DNA of 64,000 nucleotides, taken from Nocardioides sp. Root122. Lineage in GTDB: Bacteria; Actinomycetota; Actinomycetes; Propionibacteriales; Nocardioidaceae. Of the stretch, positions 53,676-62,432 are shown piece by piece. How positions within the stretch are numbered: position 1 is the first letter of the stretch; each line of letters opens with the position of its first letter. The notes below the pieces were generated by a model. It saw only the letters and a program-made list of their open reading frames with translations, was not told the DNA's origin and did no database searches. The stretch covers positions 540,751 to 604,750 of the forward strand of contig NZ_LMDE01000001.1 in the NCBI RefSeq assembly GCF_001425025.1, in the 5' to 3' direction. The translations under genes and the position numbers were made by a program.

Positions 53676-54767
53676 TCAGCGGGCTGCGAGGTGGGCGCGG
53701 ATCGCATGTCCGATCTGGTCCCACATGAGGTCACTCGTGTGATGGGCCCGCACGTGCGCCTGCCCCCTCGACGCCAGGGCCAAGCGCCTCTCCGGATCAT
53801 GCAGCAGGCCGACGAGGGCCTCACGGAGCTCATCGACCTCCCCGACCCCAGGCATGGAGGCCGTGTCGTCCGGTGAGAAGTACTCGGACATCGCGTCGGT
53901 GCGTGACACCACGACCGCGCATCCCGCGGCGGCCGCGTTCAGCGCGACGGTCTGGCCCGTGGGATAGGCGAAGTCGTGGGTGGGGACCACCACGACCTTC
54001 GTGCGCTGCAAGAGGTCGCGGTAGCGGTCGGGGCGGAGGACGCCGAGAGGTCGGACGTTCTGGGGCAGCGTGAGCGCTCGCAACCTCTCGGGCACGGTCA
54101 GCACGTCGATGAGCAGATCCGTGCCGGCGGCCGCAAGGAGTGTCTTGTAGTCGCGTCCCCGGTCCACCCCGACAGCCAGGACGTCGACGTCCCTCGACGC
54201 TCCGACGTCGCCGGTGAAGAAGGCGGTGGGTACCCCGAAGGTGACCTCAACGAGCTGCTCTGGTCGCGCACCGTGGGCGAGGAAGATCTCCTCCTGGTTG
54301 CCGCTCAGGTAGAAGATCAGGTCTGAGGCTTCGATGACCCGACGCACGCGCGTGACTGTGCGCTCGTCGCCTGACCTCAGGTCCTCCGCCGCCCAGCACA
54401 CCATCGAGTAGAGCGGGTGACGTCGGTACGGTCCCGGGACGCGTCTCAACAGGGCTGGAAGCTCTGCCCAGTGCTCCCAGACGGCCAGGGTCGCGTCGGT
54501 GCGCCCAGCGGCGGGCCACGCCCGCAACGGCTGGAGCCGGATCCCGGACCGGTGCTCGACGACGTCGATGATCTTGTGACGCGGGAGGCGTGGTGCCTCC
54601 ACCGGACGGATGCCGTGATTCTCGAGCCGCTCCATCCCGTACGGGAGCCGGGTCGGCCGCTCCTGGCGATGGAACTCACGGCTGTGCAGGTCCAGGCTGA
54701 CGTCGCTGATGACGTTGAGGCTGATCGTCGCCCTCCCGGGCCGGACGACGACGTCCTCAACGGTCAT
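53676..54767 (-). CDS. Glycosyltransferase family 4-like protein
   Basis: A 363-residue GT-B-like protein. The second domain is clear: DVDVLAVGVDRGRDYKTLLAAA, LRPDRYRDLLQRTKVVVVPTHDFAYPTGQTVALNAAAAGCAVVVSR, which is the donor-site region although the usual first Glu is replaced. The first domain (YLSGNQEEIFLAHGARPEQLVEVTFGVP) fits acceptor recognition. It converges on the methyltransferase pseudogene. TAGGAT 8 bases upstream sets ATG 54767. Confidence 0.8.
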   Translation of the reverse strand: MTVEDVVVRPGRATISLNVISDVSLDLHSREFHRQERPTRLPYGMERLENHGIRPVEAPRLPRHKIIDVVEHRSGIRLQPLRAWPAAGRTDATLAVWEHWAELPALLRRVPGPYRRHPLYSMVCWAAEDLRSGDERTVTRVRRVIEASDLIFYLSGNQEEIFLAHGARPEQLVEVTFGVPTAFFTGDVGASRDVDVLAVGVDRGRDYKTLLAAAGTDLLIDVLTVPERLRALTLPQNVRPLGVLRPDRYRDLLQRTKVVVVPTHDFAYPTGQTVALNAAAAGCAVVVSRTDAMSEYFSPDDTASMPGVGEVDELREALVGLLHDPERRLALASRGQAHVRAHHTSDLMWDQIGHAIRAHLAAR

Positions 54768-54775
54768 GGTGCGCG

Positions 54776-54781
54776 ATCCTA
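54776..54781 (-). promoter_or_regulatory. -10 box for the GT4-like gene at 53676-54767
   Basis: TAGGAT on the minus strand, 8 bases before the ATG at 54767. It lies at the very end of the preceding deacetylase gene. Confidence 0.45.
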
Positions 54782-56545
54782 GATGGTCACGCCGCGCGCG
54801 CTCCGGTGGCAGGGCGCACGCACGGGAGACGCGGCGACGAGAGCCTGGGACAAGGACACCCCGGTCAGTCCGCGCGCTGTGGTGACGGTGAGGAACTCGT
54901 TCAGGAAAGCCGCCCTGTCGATTACGGGCTCGGGGCCGTCGTCGACGCCGTCGCACGGGCCCGCGAAGCCGTCGTGCGCGAGGACGATGGCTCCGGGGTG
55001 GGTGTCATCGAGCGCGAGGCGCAGCCTCTCCTCGGGGTCGAGGTCCCGCCAGTCGTTGAAGGTCGGTCCCCACAGGACGGATTCCAGACCCGCCTGATGG
55101 ATGCCCGTCCATGCTCGGATGCCTTGGGCGCCGTAGGGCGGACGGAACCACCGCATGGGTCTTTCGGTGAGGTCCTCGAGAGTGTGCCGCGCTGCCCGAG
55201 TGCGGTCGCGGACCTGTCGCGCGGTGAACAACGTGAGCCGCCGGTGGTCCGGTCCGTGGACGGCGACCTCGTGCCCGCCGGCGACGACCTCGGCAAGCAG
55301 GCCGGGGTTGATGGCGGCGCGGTTCGAGAGCACGAAGAACGTGGCGGTGGCCCCGTGGTCGCGCAGCACCTCCAGGATCCTGTCCGTGGTGCCGGGGGTG
55401 GGCCCATCGTCGAACGTCAGCACGACCTCCGGGCGCGACGTCTCCACGCCGACGATGGAGGTCGCGACGCGGTCGAGTCCGGGGGCGGCCGGCAGCACGC
55501 GAGCCGCTACCCGGTCCAGCGGATGGGGTCGCACGGAAGGACGAGAACGGTCCCAGGTGCCGACGGCGGAACGCTGGCCGGCGGCACCCGCCGCCTCCAC
55601 CGCGCCAGCCGCGAGCCGGCGGCCGACCTTCTCGGGCACCGCCGCAAGCAGCATGTCCACCACCTTGCCGGCGTTCCGCGCGCCGCGAGGCGACCGCAGC
55701 GCCTGCGAGGCCACCCCGGTCATCACGCTCCAGGCCGAGGTGCCCGTCGTGCGGTCGGGGTACGCGTCGGGGTGCCGGTTCTCGAAGTCGCGCAGCGTCG
55801 ATCCGGAGAGGAAGGCGCGTTCGGTGCGGTCCGCCGCGCTGGTCGCCGGGCCCCTGTGCTCCACCTCGAGCCGTGGATCGATGACGATCTCGACGCCGGA
55901 TGCCGCCAGCCTGTAGCCGAGGTCCGAGTCCTCCCGGTAGCCGAGGGACGCGTCGAAGCCGCCGGCGGCGTCGTACGTGTCCTTGGCGACCGAGTTGCAC
56001 GCGGCCCAGTGCTGCCAACGGTCCCTGGCCGGACGGGCGTACGCGGCGGCGAGCAGCCGCGCGTTCGCCCTCGAGCCGTACGCCGATGCGTACGGCGACG
56101 ACTCGAACACGTCACGCGTCATGCTGATGACGCCGAGCGGAGCCGCACCTGAGGGACGGCCGGTGTGGTGGGCGAGGTGTCCGGACAGCAGCCACCGAGG
56201 GAGCGTCAGGTCGTCGTCACAGCGGAGGACGAACACGCCTCTCGCCGCGGCGTAACCGGCCCGTAGCGCGCCCGAGACGCCGACGGAGTCCTCGAGGCGC
56301 AGGGTCCGGATCGGCAGGACGTCACGTGCCCGATCCAGGACGGCGACCGTCTGGTCCGTCACGCCGTCGAGCACCACCACCCACTCCCACGGACTCTCGA
56401 TGTCCTGGCCGAGCAGCGACTCGATCAGGCGAGGGAGCCGGACCGAACCTGATCGGGTGGCGGTCACGACGGACAGCAGCGGCGCCGATCCTTCGGCGGC
56501 AGCGGCGGCCGGGACGTCACCGTCGCTGGGCATCCGCTGGGTCAC
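54779..56545 (-). CDS. GT2 glycosyltransferase fused to a polysaccharide deacetylase (CE4)
   Basis: A 588-residue protein with two enzyme domains. Residues 22-235 are a GT2/GT-A domain (LLSVVTATRSG, VVLDG, CDDD at 109-112 as the metal site, GYREDSDLGYRL at 202-213). After a linker, residues about 372-570 are a NodB/CE4 deacetylase: TFDDGP at 377-382, HGPDH at 430-434, RPPYG at 468-472 and VLAHDG at 521-526. No signal peptide or membrane helix is visible, so the deacetylase may act in the cytoplasm on lipid-linked or nucleotide sugars. From GTG 56545 after a TACGTT box. Confidence 0.88.
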   Translation of the reverse strand: MTQRMPSDGDVPAAAAAEGSAPLLSVVTATRSGSVRLPRLIESLLGQDIESPWEWVVVLDGVTDQTVAVLDRARDVLPIRTLRLEDSVGVSGALRAGYAAARGVFVLRCDDDLTLPRWLLSGHLAHHTGRPSGAAPLGVISMTRDVFESSPYASAYGSRANARLLAAAYARPARDRWQHWAACNSVAKDTYDAAGGFDASLGYREDSDLGYRLAASGVEIVIDPRLEVEHRGPATSAADRTERAFLSGSTLRDFENRHPDAYPDRTTGTSAWSVMTGVASQALRSPRGARNAGKVVDMLLAAVPEKVGRRLAAGAVEAAGAAGQRSAVGTWDRSRPSVRPHPLDRVAARVLPAAPGLDRVATSIVGVETSRPEVVLTFDDGPTPGTTDRILEVLRDHGATATFFVLSNRAAINPGLLAEVVAGGHEVAVHGPDHRRLTLFTARQVRDRTRAARHTLEDLTERPMRWFRPPYGAQGIRAWTGIHQAGLESVLWGPTFNDWRDLDPEERLRLALDDTHPGAIVLAHDGFAGPCDGVDDGPEPVIDRAAFLNEFLTVTTARGLTGVSLSQALVAASPVRAPCHRSARGVTI

Positions 56546-56552
56546 GCAGGTG

Positions 56553-56558
56553 AACGTA
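56553..56558 (-). promoter_or_regulatory. -10 box for the GT2-deacetylase gene
   Basis: TACGTT on the minus strand, 7 bases before GTG 56545. Confidence 0.45.
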
Positions 56559-56602
56559 CCAAGACGGGTGGTGGTGAATCGTGGTCCTCGCCCCGGCTCG
56601 GC

Positions 56603-57592
56603 CTAGGCCCCGGTGAGGGACTCGTCTGCTCGACCGAGCTCCTCGACGATCTCCGCGACGAACTGTTCGACGCTGCGCTCGCCTGCGGCGGTACCACCAG
56701 CCATCAGGCCGTCCGCGCCGAGCAGGACCGCCCCAGGGGCGCCGACGGAGAAGATCCGACGGACGTTGTGCTCCGGCTCGACCGTCGTCAGGACCTTCTG
56801 CTGCGGCAGGTCCAACCCGGGCTGAGGGTGGACGGCGACGACCCCGACCGCCGGTGCCAGGTCTTCTGCCCAGGCGTCGAGCTTCTCGGCGGTGCGCACG
56901 CACGGCGCGCAGTGCGGGTTGAGCACCACCAGGAGCCGGGCCTGCGTCGACGCGAGCTCGGCGAGGGTCGTCGTCGTTCCGTCGGGCATCGTCAACACGC
57001 CGTACGGGATGGGGCGACGCTCGTACTCGGCCCCGGGCTCGCCGACCGTCGGGGATCCGGCGTCTGCGGGCCGCTCGAGGATCGTGACGACGACGACCAC
57101 GGCGGCAAGTGCTGCGGTCAGGGTCCACCAGTCCTGGCCACGCAGATCCCGGACTGCTTCCGGAGCCGACCCATCATTCAGCCCGATCCAGACCGCGACC
57201 CCCGACAGCGTGAGGAGGAGGATGTTGCGGGCCAGCGTCATCCGACCGACGGTGTGGCCACCGAGCACGCCGAAGCAGGCGCAGTCCACGGGCTCGCTCA
57301 ACATGAGGGCGCGGCCGATCAGCCAGGTGTAGACCGCCATGGTCGTGGCGACGAGACTGCCCACGACGACGAGCGGAGCGCTGGGGGACAGAAGCAACAG
57401 CGCGCCCAGGACGCCCTCGACCCAGGGCACGAGCCGGCTCGCTGCCTGCCTCGGGACGACCGACGGCACCCGGAGCGACACGAAGCCGTCCGCGAACGCC
57501 GACGGGTCGCGCAGCTTGGCCACGGCGCTGAGGGCGAGCACTGCCGCCAGGGTCAGCAGCACGAGCAACGAGGCCGCCGGCGCGCTGGACAT
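56603..57592 (-). CDS. MauE-like membrane protein fused to a thioredoxin-like domain
   Basis: A 329-residue protein. Residues about 1-180 hold the MauE/DoxX-type four-helix membrane part with the signature EPVDCACFGVLGGHTVGRMTLARN. Residues about 205-329 are a thioredoxin-like domain with the redox pair NPHCAPC and a cis-Pro region near VFSVGAPGAVLL. MauE with a MauD-like thioredoxin partner helps disulfide formation in exported proteins; here both parts are in one chain. The topology would put the CxxC domain on one membrane face with electrons passed through the CxC helix. TACGAT 7 bases upstream favours ATG 57592 over ATG 57601. Confidence 0.83.
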   Translation of the reverse strand: MSSAPAASLLVLLTLAAVLALSAVAKLRDPSAFADGFVSLRVPSVVPRQAASRLVPWVEGVLGALLLLSPSAPLVVVGSLVATTMAVYTWLIGRALMLSEPVDCACFGVLGGHTVGRMTLARNILLLTLSGVAVWIGLNDGSAPEAVRDLRGQDWWTLTAALAAVVVVVTILERPADAGSPTVGEPGAEYERRPIPYGVLTMPDGTTTTLAELASTQARLLVVLNPHCAPCVRTAEKLDAWAEDLAPAVGVVAVHPQPGLDLPQQKVLTTVEPEHNVRRIFSVGAPGAVLLGADGLMAGGTAAGERSVEQFVAEIVEELGRADESLTGA

Positions 57593-57599
57593 GCCCCGC

Positions 57600-57605
57600 A
57601 TCGTA
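57600..57605 (-). promoter_or_regulatory. -10 box for the MauE-thioredoxin gene
   Basis: TACGAT on the minus strand, 7 bases before the ATG at 57592. Confidence 0.5.
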
Positions 57606-57767
57606 GGAGCAACCGCGTTGCGAACTGGGGTGAGTCAGGCCACACAAGTCGACCAAAGTCGCACCGTGCTGAGTCCTGTTGTTACCCAATAGTGAATAGC
57701 CGCCTCCTACCGTTGCAGACAACTAGGCGGCCGTGGGGGTTCGCCGGAACTGTGGGGGCTCATCAAG

Positions 57768-58562
57768 ATGCCGATCAACACGAACGCGCTCGAGACCGTA
57801 CGACCTTCTCGCCGATCCGTGGTGCGCGGTGCCGCCTGGAGCGTGCCGGTCATCTCGGTCGCTGCCACTGCCCCCGCCTTCGCCGCGTCGCCTTGCGACA
57901 ACCGCCCGGGGACCGTTCTCGCATGGAACGCCGCGAACGTGACGCACCAGCGTGAATCGCTCGTCCGCGCGATCACAAAGTACGACCCGGACGGAGCCGT
58001 GGGCACGATCCCGGAACTGACCTTGACGACGTCAGTTCTCTACTCCGGACAGATGGGATCGGGTTCAGAGTTCGGAGGCCAGACCAACGACACTTTGCAG
58101 GTTCAGAACAACGTCGGCGGCCTCAGCCAGGCAGGGCTAGTGATGTACCAGTCGACGAAAGCCACTGGCGCAGGCCAGTACGCGGACCGGGGCGCATACA
58201 CGTTCACGTTCTCGCGTCCGGTGTCCAACCTCGAATTCACTGTCACTGATATCGACTCCAATGGGAACCAGTACCGCGACGCGCTCGAGCTCACGTCCGG
58301 CTTCTCGGTCGTGTCCAAGCCCGCGACGCTGACGGGTGCTGGCACGAGCTCCGACCCCTTCCGGCCAGTCAACGACGCGGCGCCTACCAACGACTTCACA
58401 GGAAGCGCCGGAAATTTGCGGGTCAAGTACGCAGGGCCCATCAGTTCCTTCACCATCACCTACTGGAACCAGTCCGCCAACCTGGGGAAGAAGGCTTCCA
58501 CCTTCGACAACCAGCAGGCCGTGTTCCTCGGAAGTCTGACGTTCGACTACAAGCCCTGCTGA
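57768..58562 (+). CDS. Tat-exported protein of unknown function, paralogue A
   Basis: A 264-residue exported protein. The signal has a twin-arginine motif SRRSVVRG (residues 14-21), a moderately hydrophobic stretch and an Ala-rich cleavage region AFAASPC. The mature part is beta-rich, with a conserved [20 protein letters not shown] and the C-terminal end LTFDYKPC. It has only two cysteines, one at the mature N terminus and one as the last residue. It shares this plan with the gene at 61565-62386. The leader region carries CCGTGGGGG about 35 bases before the start, also seen before the paralogue. Unknown function. Confidence 0.8.
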   Translation: MPINTNALETVRPSRRSVVRGAAWSVPVISVAATAPAFAASPCDNRPGTVLAWNAANVTHQRESLVRAITKYDPDGAVGTIPELTLTTSVLYSGQMGSGSEFGGQTNDTLQVQNNVGGLSQAGLVMYQSTKATGAGQYADRGAYTFTFSRPVSNLEFTVTDIDSNGNQYRDALELTSGFSVVSKPATLTGAGTSSDPFRPVNDAAPTNDFTGSAGNLRVKYAGPISSFTITYWNQSANLGKKASTFDNQQAVFLGSLTFDYKPC

Positions 58563-58751
58563 TTGGGCTCGGGTCTCGGCCGCCCGTGCACGACGGAGAA
58601 GACTGCGTGTGCCATTCATGAGTCGCGGTGCTTGAGACACCTCGCGACGCTCAGCGGGTGCGCGGCTGCGGTCAACGGCGAGCGCAACGCTCCGGAGGAC
58701 AACGCCATCCGGAAGGTCCGTGCCGTCTCGGTGAGCTGAGCCCAGGTCTGC
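58563..58751. other. Intergenic stretch without recognisable content
   Basis: 189 bases between convergent genes. No start-codon context, hairpin with a clear stem, or conserved repeat could be supported here. Confidence 0.4.
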
Positions 58752-59396
58752 CTAACGGCTCGACCGAGTCCGCTCCGCCAGCGCCACCGCGGCGCGCTGC
58801 ACGACCGGCAGCTCCTCAGGATCGCGCGCGGCCTCGTGCGGCACCGCGCCACCGAGCAGTCCTGCAGGGGTGGTCAGCCAGATCCACGCCCGCCACGGGT
58901 CGACGCCCGCGGACAGGAGCGTCTCGAGGACCGCGAGCAGCTCGGCCCGCACCTCGCCGGCGCTGTCGAGCTGGAACGACGGGACGAGGGTCGCGCCGTC
59001 TTGCTGGACCAGCAGCAGCGTGCGCCGCGAGGCCGCCTTGTGCAGCGCGAAGCGGGCCGCGTCGACCGACAGGCCGCGCAGCGCCGCGACGCCGGCGTAG
59101 TCGAGCCAGCCGTCGGCCAGCAGCGCCGACCGCACCCGTGCCTCGCGGCGGAGCCGCACGAGGTCGACAGGGACGGCGACGGACGGGTCGTCGCCCTGCG
59201 CACGCAGCTGCCGGTCGAGGTCGGCCAGGCGCTCGGCGCTGAGCGGCTCGACCGTGGCCGGCTCGCGCCAGCGCACCACGCCATCGGCGCGGTCGTAGGT
59301 CGGCAGGCCGGCGGCAGCCAGCTGGTCGGCGAGACCGAGCTGCTCCAGCCAGGCGGCCAGTCGCTCGCCGGTGTCGCCGTCGGGGTGTCCGGACAC
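58752..59396 (-). CDS. Hypothetical protein downstream of typA, DUF2384-like C terminus
   Basis: A 214-residue soluble protein. The C-terminal ~60 residues (AVLETLLSAGVDPWRAWIWLTTPAGLLGGAVPHEAARDPE) resemble the MbcA/ParS/Xre-type antitoxin domain (DUF2384), whose typical end is a WL-tPn-aLgG-tPlel pattern. The middle part (LDYAGVAALRGLSVDAARFALHKAASRRTLLLV) looks like a helix-turn-helix. No RES-type toxin gene is adjacent. It starts 8 bases after the typA stop and is probably co-transcribed with it. Start choice (GTG 59396) is approximate. Confidence 0.6.
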   Translation of the reverse strand: MSGHPDGDTGERLAAWLEQLGLADQLAAAGLPTYDRADGVVRWREPATVEPLSAERLADLDRQLRAQGDDPSVAVPVDLVRLRREARVRSALLADGWLDYAGVAALRGLSVDAARFALHKAASRRTLLLVQQDGATLVPSFQLDSAGEVRAELLAVLETLLSAGVDPWRAWIWLTTPAGLLGGAVPHEAARDPEELPVVQRAAVALAERTRSSR

Positions 59397-59404
59397 GGCG
59401 ACGC

Positions 59405-61297
59405 CTACTTGTTGGCCTTCCGGGCCCGCGAGGCCGTCTTGGCCCGCGCGTTGGCGTCGAGCACGACCTTGCGGATGCGGACCGTCTCGGGCGTGACCTC
59501 GACGCACTCGTCCTCGCGGCAGAACTCCAGGCACTGCTCGAGCGAGAGCCGCTTCGGCGGGATCAGCTTCTCGAAGTTGTCGGAGGTGGCGGACCGGATG
59601 TTGGTCTGCTGCTTCTCCTTGGTGATGTTGACGTCCATGTCGTCGGCGCGCGAGTTCTCGCCGACGATCATGCCCTCGTAGACCTCGGTCGTCGGCTCGA
59701 CGAAGAGCACGCCACGCTCCTGCAACGACGTCATGGCGTACGCCGTCGCCGCACCGGCGCGGTCGGCGACCAGCGAGCCGTTGTTGCGCGAGCGGATCTC
59801 GCCGGCCCAGGGGTGGTAGCCCTCGGAGATGTGGTGGGCGATGCCCGTGCCGCGGGTCTCGGTGAGGAACTCGGTGCGGAACCCGATCAGGCCGCGCGAG
59901 GGGACGACGAAGTCCATGCGGACCCAGCCGGTGCCGTGGTTGGTCATGCCCTCCATGCGGCCCTTGCGGGTCGCGAGGAGCTCGGTGATCGTGCCGAGGT
60001 ACTCCTCCGGGGCGTCGATGGTGAGCCGCTCGAAGGGCTCGTGGACCTTGCCGTCGACCTCGCGGGTGACCACCTGCGGCTTGCCGACGGTGAGCTCGAA
60101 GCCCTCACGGCGCATCTGCTCGACGAGGATCGCCAGCGCCAGCTCGCCGCGGCCCTGCACCTCCCACGCGTCGGGACGCTCGGTCGGCAGGACGCGCAGC
60201 GACACGTTGCCGACGAGCTCGGCGTCGAGGCGGTCCTTGACCAGGCGGGCAGTGACCTTGGCGCCCTTGACCTTGCCGACCAGCGGCGAGGTGTTGGTGC
60301 CGATCGTCATCGAGATCGCCGGCTCGTCGACGTGGATGAGCGGCAGCGCGACGGGGTTCTCGGCGTCGGCGAGGGTCTCACCGATCGTGATGTCCGGGAT
60401 GCCGGCGATGGCGACGATGTCGCCGGGGCCGGCGGACTCGCCGGGCTTGCGCTCGAGGCCCTCGGTGACGAGGAGCTCGGTGATGCGGACGTTCTTGACC
60501 TCGCCGTCGCGACGCATCCAGGCGACGGTCTGGCCCTTCTTCAGGGTGCCCTGGTGCACGCGCAGCAGCGCCAGGCGACCGAGGAACGGCGAGGAGTCGA
60601 GGTTGGTGACGTGGGCCTGGAGCGGGGCGCCCTCGTCGTACTGCGGGGCGGGGATGGTCTCGAGGATCGTCTTGAAGAGCGGCTCGAGGTCGGTGCCCTC
60701 GGGCATCGTGCCGTTCTCCGGCTGCTCGAGCGAGGCGATGCCGGCCTTGCCGGAGGCGTACACGACGGGGAAGTCGAGCGCGTCCTGGCTGTGGGACTCG
60801 TCGAGGAGGTCCATGAAGAGCTCGTAGGACTCGTCGACGACCTCGGTGATGCGGGCGTCGCTGCGGTCGGTCTTGTTGACCACCAGGATCACGGGCATGT
60901 CGGCGTTGAGCGCCTTGCGGAGCACGAAGCGGGTCTGGGGGAGCGGGCCTTCGGAGGCGTCGACGAGCAGCACGATGCCGTCGACCATCGACAGGCCGCG
61001 CTCGACCTCGCCACCGAAGTCGGCGTGGCCGGGGGTGTCGATGATGTTGATGACCATCGGCTGGCCGCCGCCGGCCGGACCGGCGTAGTGGACCGCGGTG
61101 TTCTTCGCGAGGATGGTGATGCCCTTCTCGCGCTCGAGGTCACCGGAGTCCATGACGCGGTCGGCGACGCTCTCGGCCTGGTGGGCGGTGAAGGCGCCGG
61201 CCTGGCGGAGCATCGCGTCGACCAGCGTGGTCTTTCCGTGGTCGACGTGGGCGACGATCGCGACGTTGCGCAGGTCGGAGCGGGACTGGGTGGGCAT
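59405..61297 (-). CDS. typA: Translational GTPase TypA/BipA
   Basis: Ribosome-binding GTPase of the EF-G family involved in stress adaptation and 50S assembly. The 630-residue protein has AHVDHGKTT at 16-24, [23 protein letters not shown], then domain II and the BipA-specific C-terminal domain. The ATG at 61297 has a GGAAGG ribosome-binding site 7 bases upstream, so this gene is leadered, unlike many neighbours. Confidence 0.97.
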   Translation of the reverse strand: MPTQSRSDLRNVAIVAHVDHGKTTLVDAMLRQAGAFTAHQAESVADRVMDSGDLEREKGITILAKNTAVHYAGPAGGGQPMVINIIDTPGHADFGGEVERGLSMVDGIVLLVDASEGPLPQTRFVLRKALNADMPVILVVNKTDRSDARITEVVDESYELFMDLLDESHSQDALDFPVVYASGKAGIASLEQPENGTMPEGTDLEPLFKTILETIPAPQYDEGAPLQAHVTNLDSSPFLGRLALLRVHQGTLKKGQTVAWMRRDGEVKNVRITELLVTEGLERKPGESAGPGDIVAIAGIPDITIGETLADAENPVALPLIHVDEPAISMTIGTNTSPLVGKVKGAKVTARLVKDRLDAELVGNVSLRVLPTERPDAWEVQGRGELALAILVEQMRREGFELTVGKPQVVTREVDGKVHEPFERLTIDAPEEYLGTITELLATRKGRMEGMTNHGTGWVRMDFVVPSRGLIGFRTEFLTETRGTGIAHHISEGYHPWAGEIRSRNNGSLVADRAGAATAYAMTSLQERGVLFVEPTTEVYEGMIVGENSRADDMDVNITKEKQQTNIRSATSDNFEKLIPPKRLSLEQCLEFCREDECVEVTPETVRIRKVVLDANARAKTASRARKANK

Positions 61298-61564
61298 GCA
61301 GGGGCCTTCCGGGCGAAAACGAGGCGACACGATCAGGGGCCGCGCCGGGCGCGGCCGTCACGGCCGCAGCGCACAGGATTCTAGTGCCCGACGCTCCAGA
61401 TCCGAGAGTTCGCGGCCACGGGAGGGCAGCGCACCCCGGCGAGCTCTCCGCCAGGGACGGGTTCGAGAAGATCGAAAACGGTCACGCGCCAGTCGAAAGT
61501 GGGGTAGTCAGGTATCCGTAGTGGTGTCCGTGGGGGACGCCGCCGAGGGTGGGGGGATCCCGGA

Positions 61565-62386
61565 GTGACCAGTGCTGACGCCGACCTGAATCCTGTCGGG
61601 CGGACCTCTCGACGGTCCGTGACGCGCGCCGCGGCCTGGTCCGTGCCCGTGGTGGCGGTTGCCGCCACGGCGCCCGCGTACGCCGCGTCGCCGTGCGACG
61701 CTCGGCCCGGTGCCGTGGACTGGAGCAACGCCTCACGCTTCAAACGCGCCAACGCCGCGTCCGCGACGTACACGATCCAGGACCCCGATGGCACGGGGCC
61801 CGGGCAGGCGCTGGTGCTCACCATCACCAACACTTTCCTGGGGTCCAACACCCACCTGGGCGACCAGCTCTCCACGATCTTCTCCGGTTGGGGAGCCAAC
61901 GACAACCTACGCACGACCACCGGTGTCGGCGGTTCGGGCAGCGGGGCGACCAGCTTGCAGCTGCACCAGTCGCCGTCGTCGAATGACGCCAAGGTCAGCA
62001 CGTGGTCGACGACCTCCAACAAGTCGATCACCACGTTCACCTTCAGTCGGCCGGTGACCAACCTGTCGTTCACACTGCGCGACATCGACTCTGCGCAGCA
62101 GGATTTCTGGGACGGGATCGCACTCGCCGGAACCCCGTTCACAGCGGGCAAGGCCAACGCGAGCTATCTCGACGGCACGGGCGCGCTCGACAACCCGTTC
62201 CGTGCCAACGGCAACAACCGCGGCGTCGGGGACAGCAGCACGGACGGCAACGTGACGATCACCATGGCGAGTGTGACCTCGTTCGAGTTCCACTACTGGA
62301 ACCTGTCCCACTCGTCGGCGCTCTTCGTGGACGGCGACCAGAAGGTCTATCTCTCCGGCTTCTCGTTCGACTACAAGCCCTGCTGA
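61565..62386 (+). CDS. Tat-exported protein of unknown function, paralogue B
   Basis: A 273-residue exported protein from GTG 61565. A twin-arginine motif [11 protein letters not shown] (15-25) is followed by an Ala/Val stretch and YAASPC. The mature protein matches paralogue A in outline: [22 protein letters not shown] and C-terminal FSFDYKPC, with exactly two cysteines in the same terminal positions. Between 61298 and 61564 there is no gene; CCGTGGGGG stands about 35 bases before the start as in paralogue A. typA is divergent. Function unknown; a secreted beta-sandwich closed by an N-to-C disulfide is a fair structural guess. Confidence 0.8.
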   Translation: MTSADADLNPVGRTSRRSVTRAAAWSVPVVAVAATAPAYAASPCDARPGAVDWSNASRFKRANAASATYTIQDPDGTGPGQALVLTITNTFLGSNTHLGDQLSTIFSGWGANDNLRTTTGVGGSGSGATSLQLHQSPSSNDAKVSTWSTTSNKSITTFTFSRPVTNLSFTLRDIDSAQQDFWDGIALAGTPFTAGKANASYLDGTGALDNPFRANGNNRGVGDSSTDGNVTITMASVTSFEFHYWNLSHSSALFVDGDQKVYLSGFSFDYKPC

Positions 62387-62432
62387 CGCTCGCGGGCTAC
62401 CGGCTGTCGGACCGGCGAGGTAGACCTGTCCC

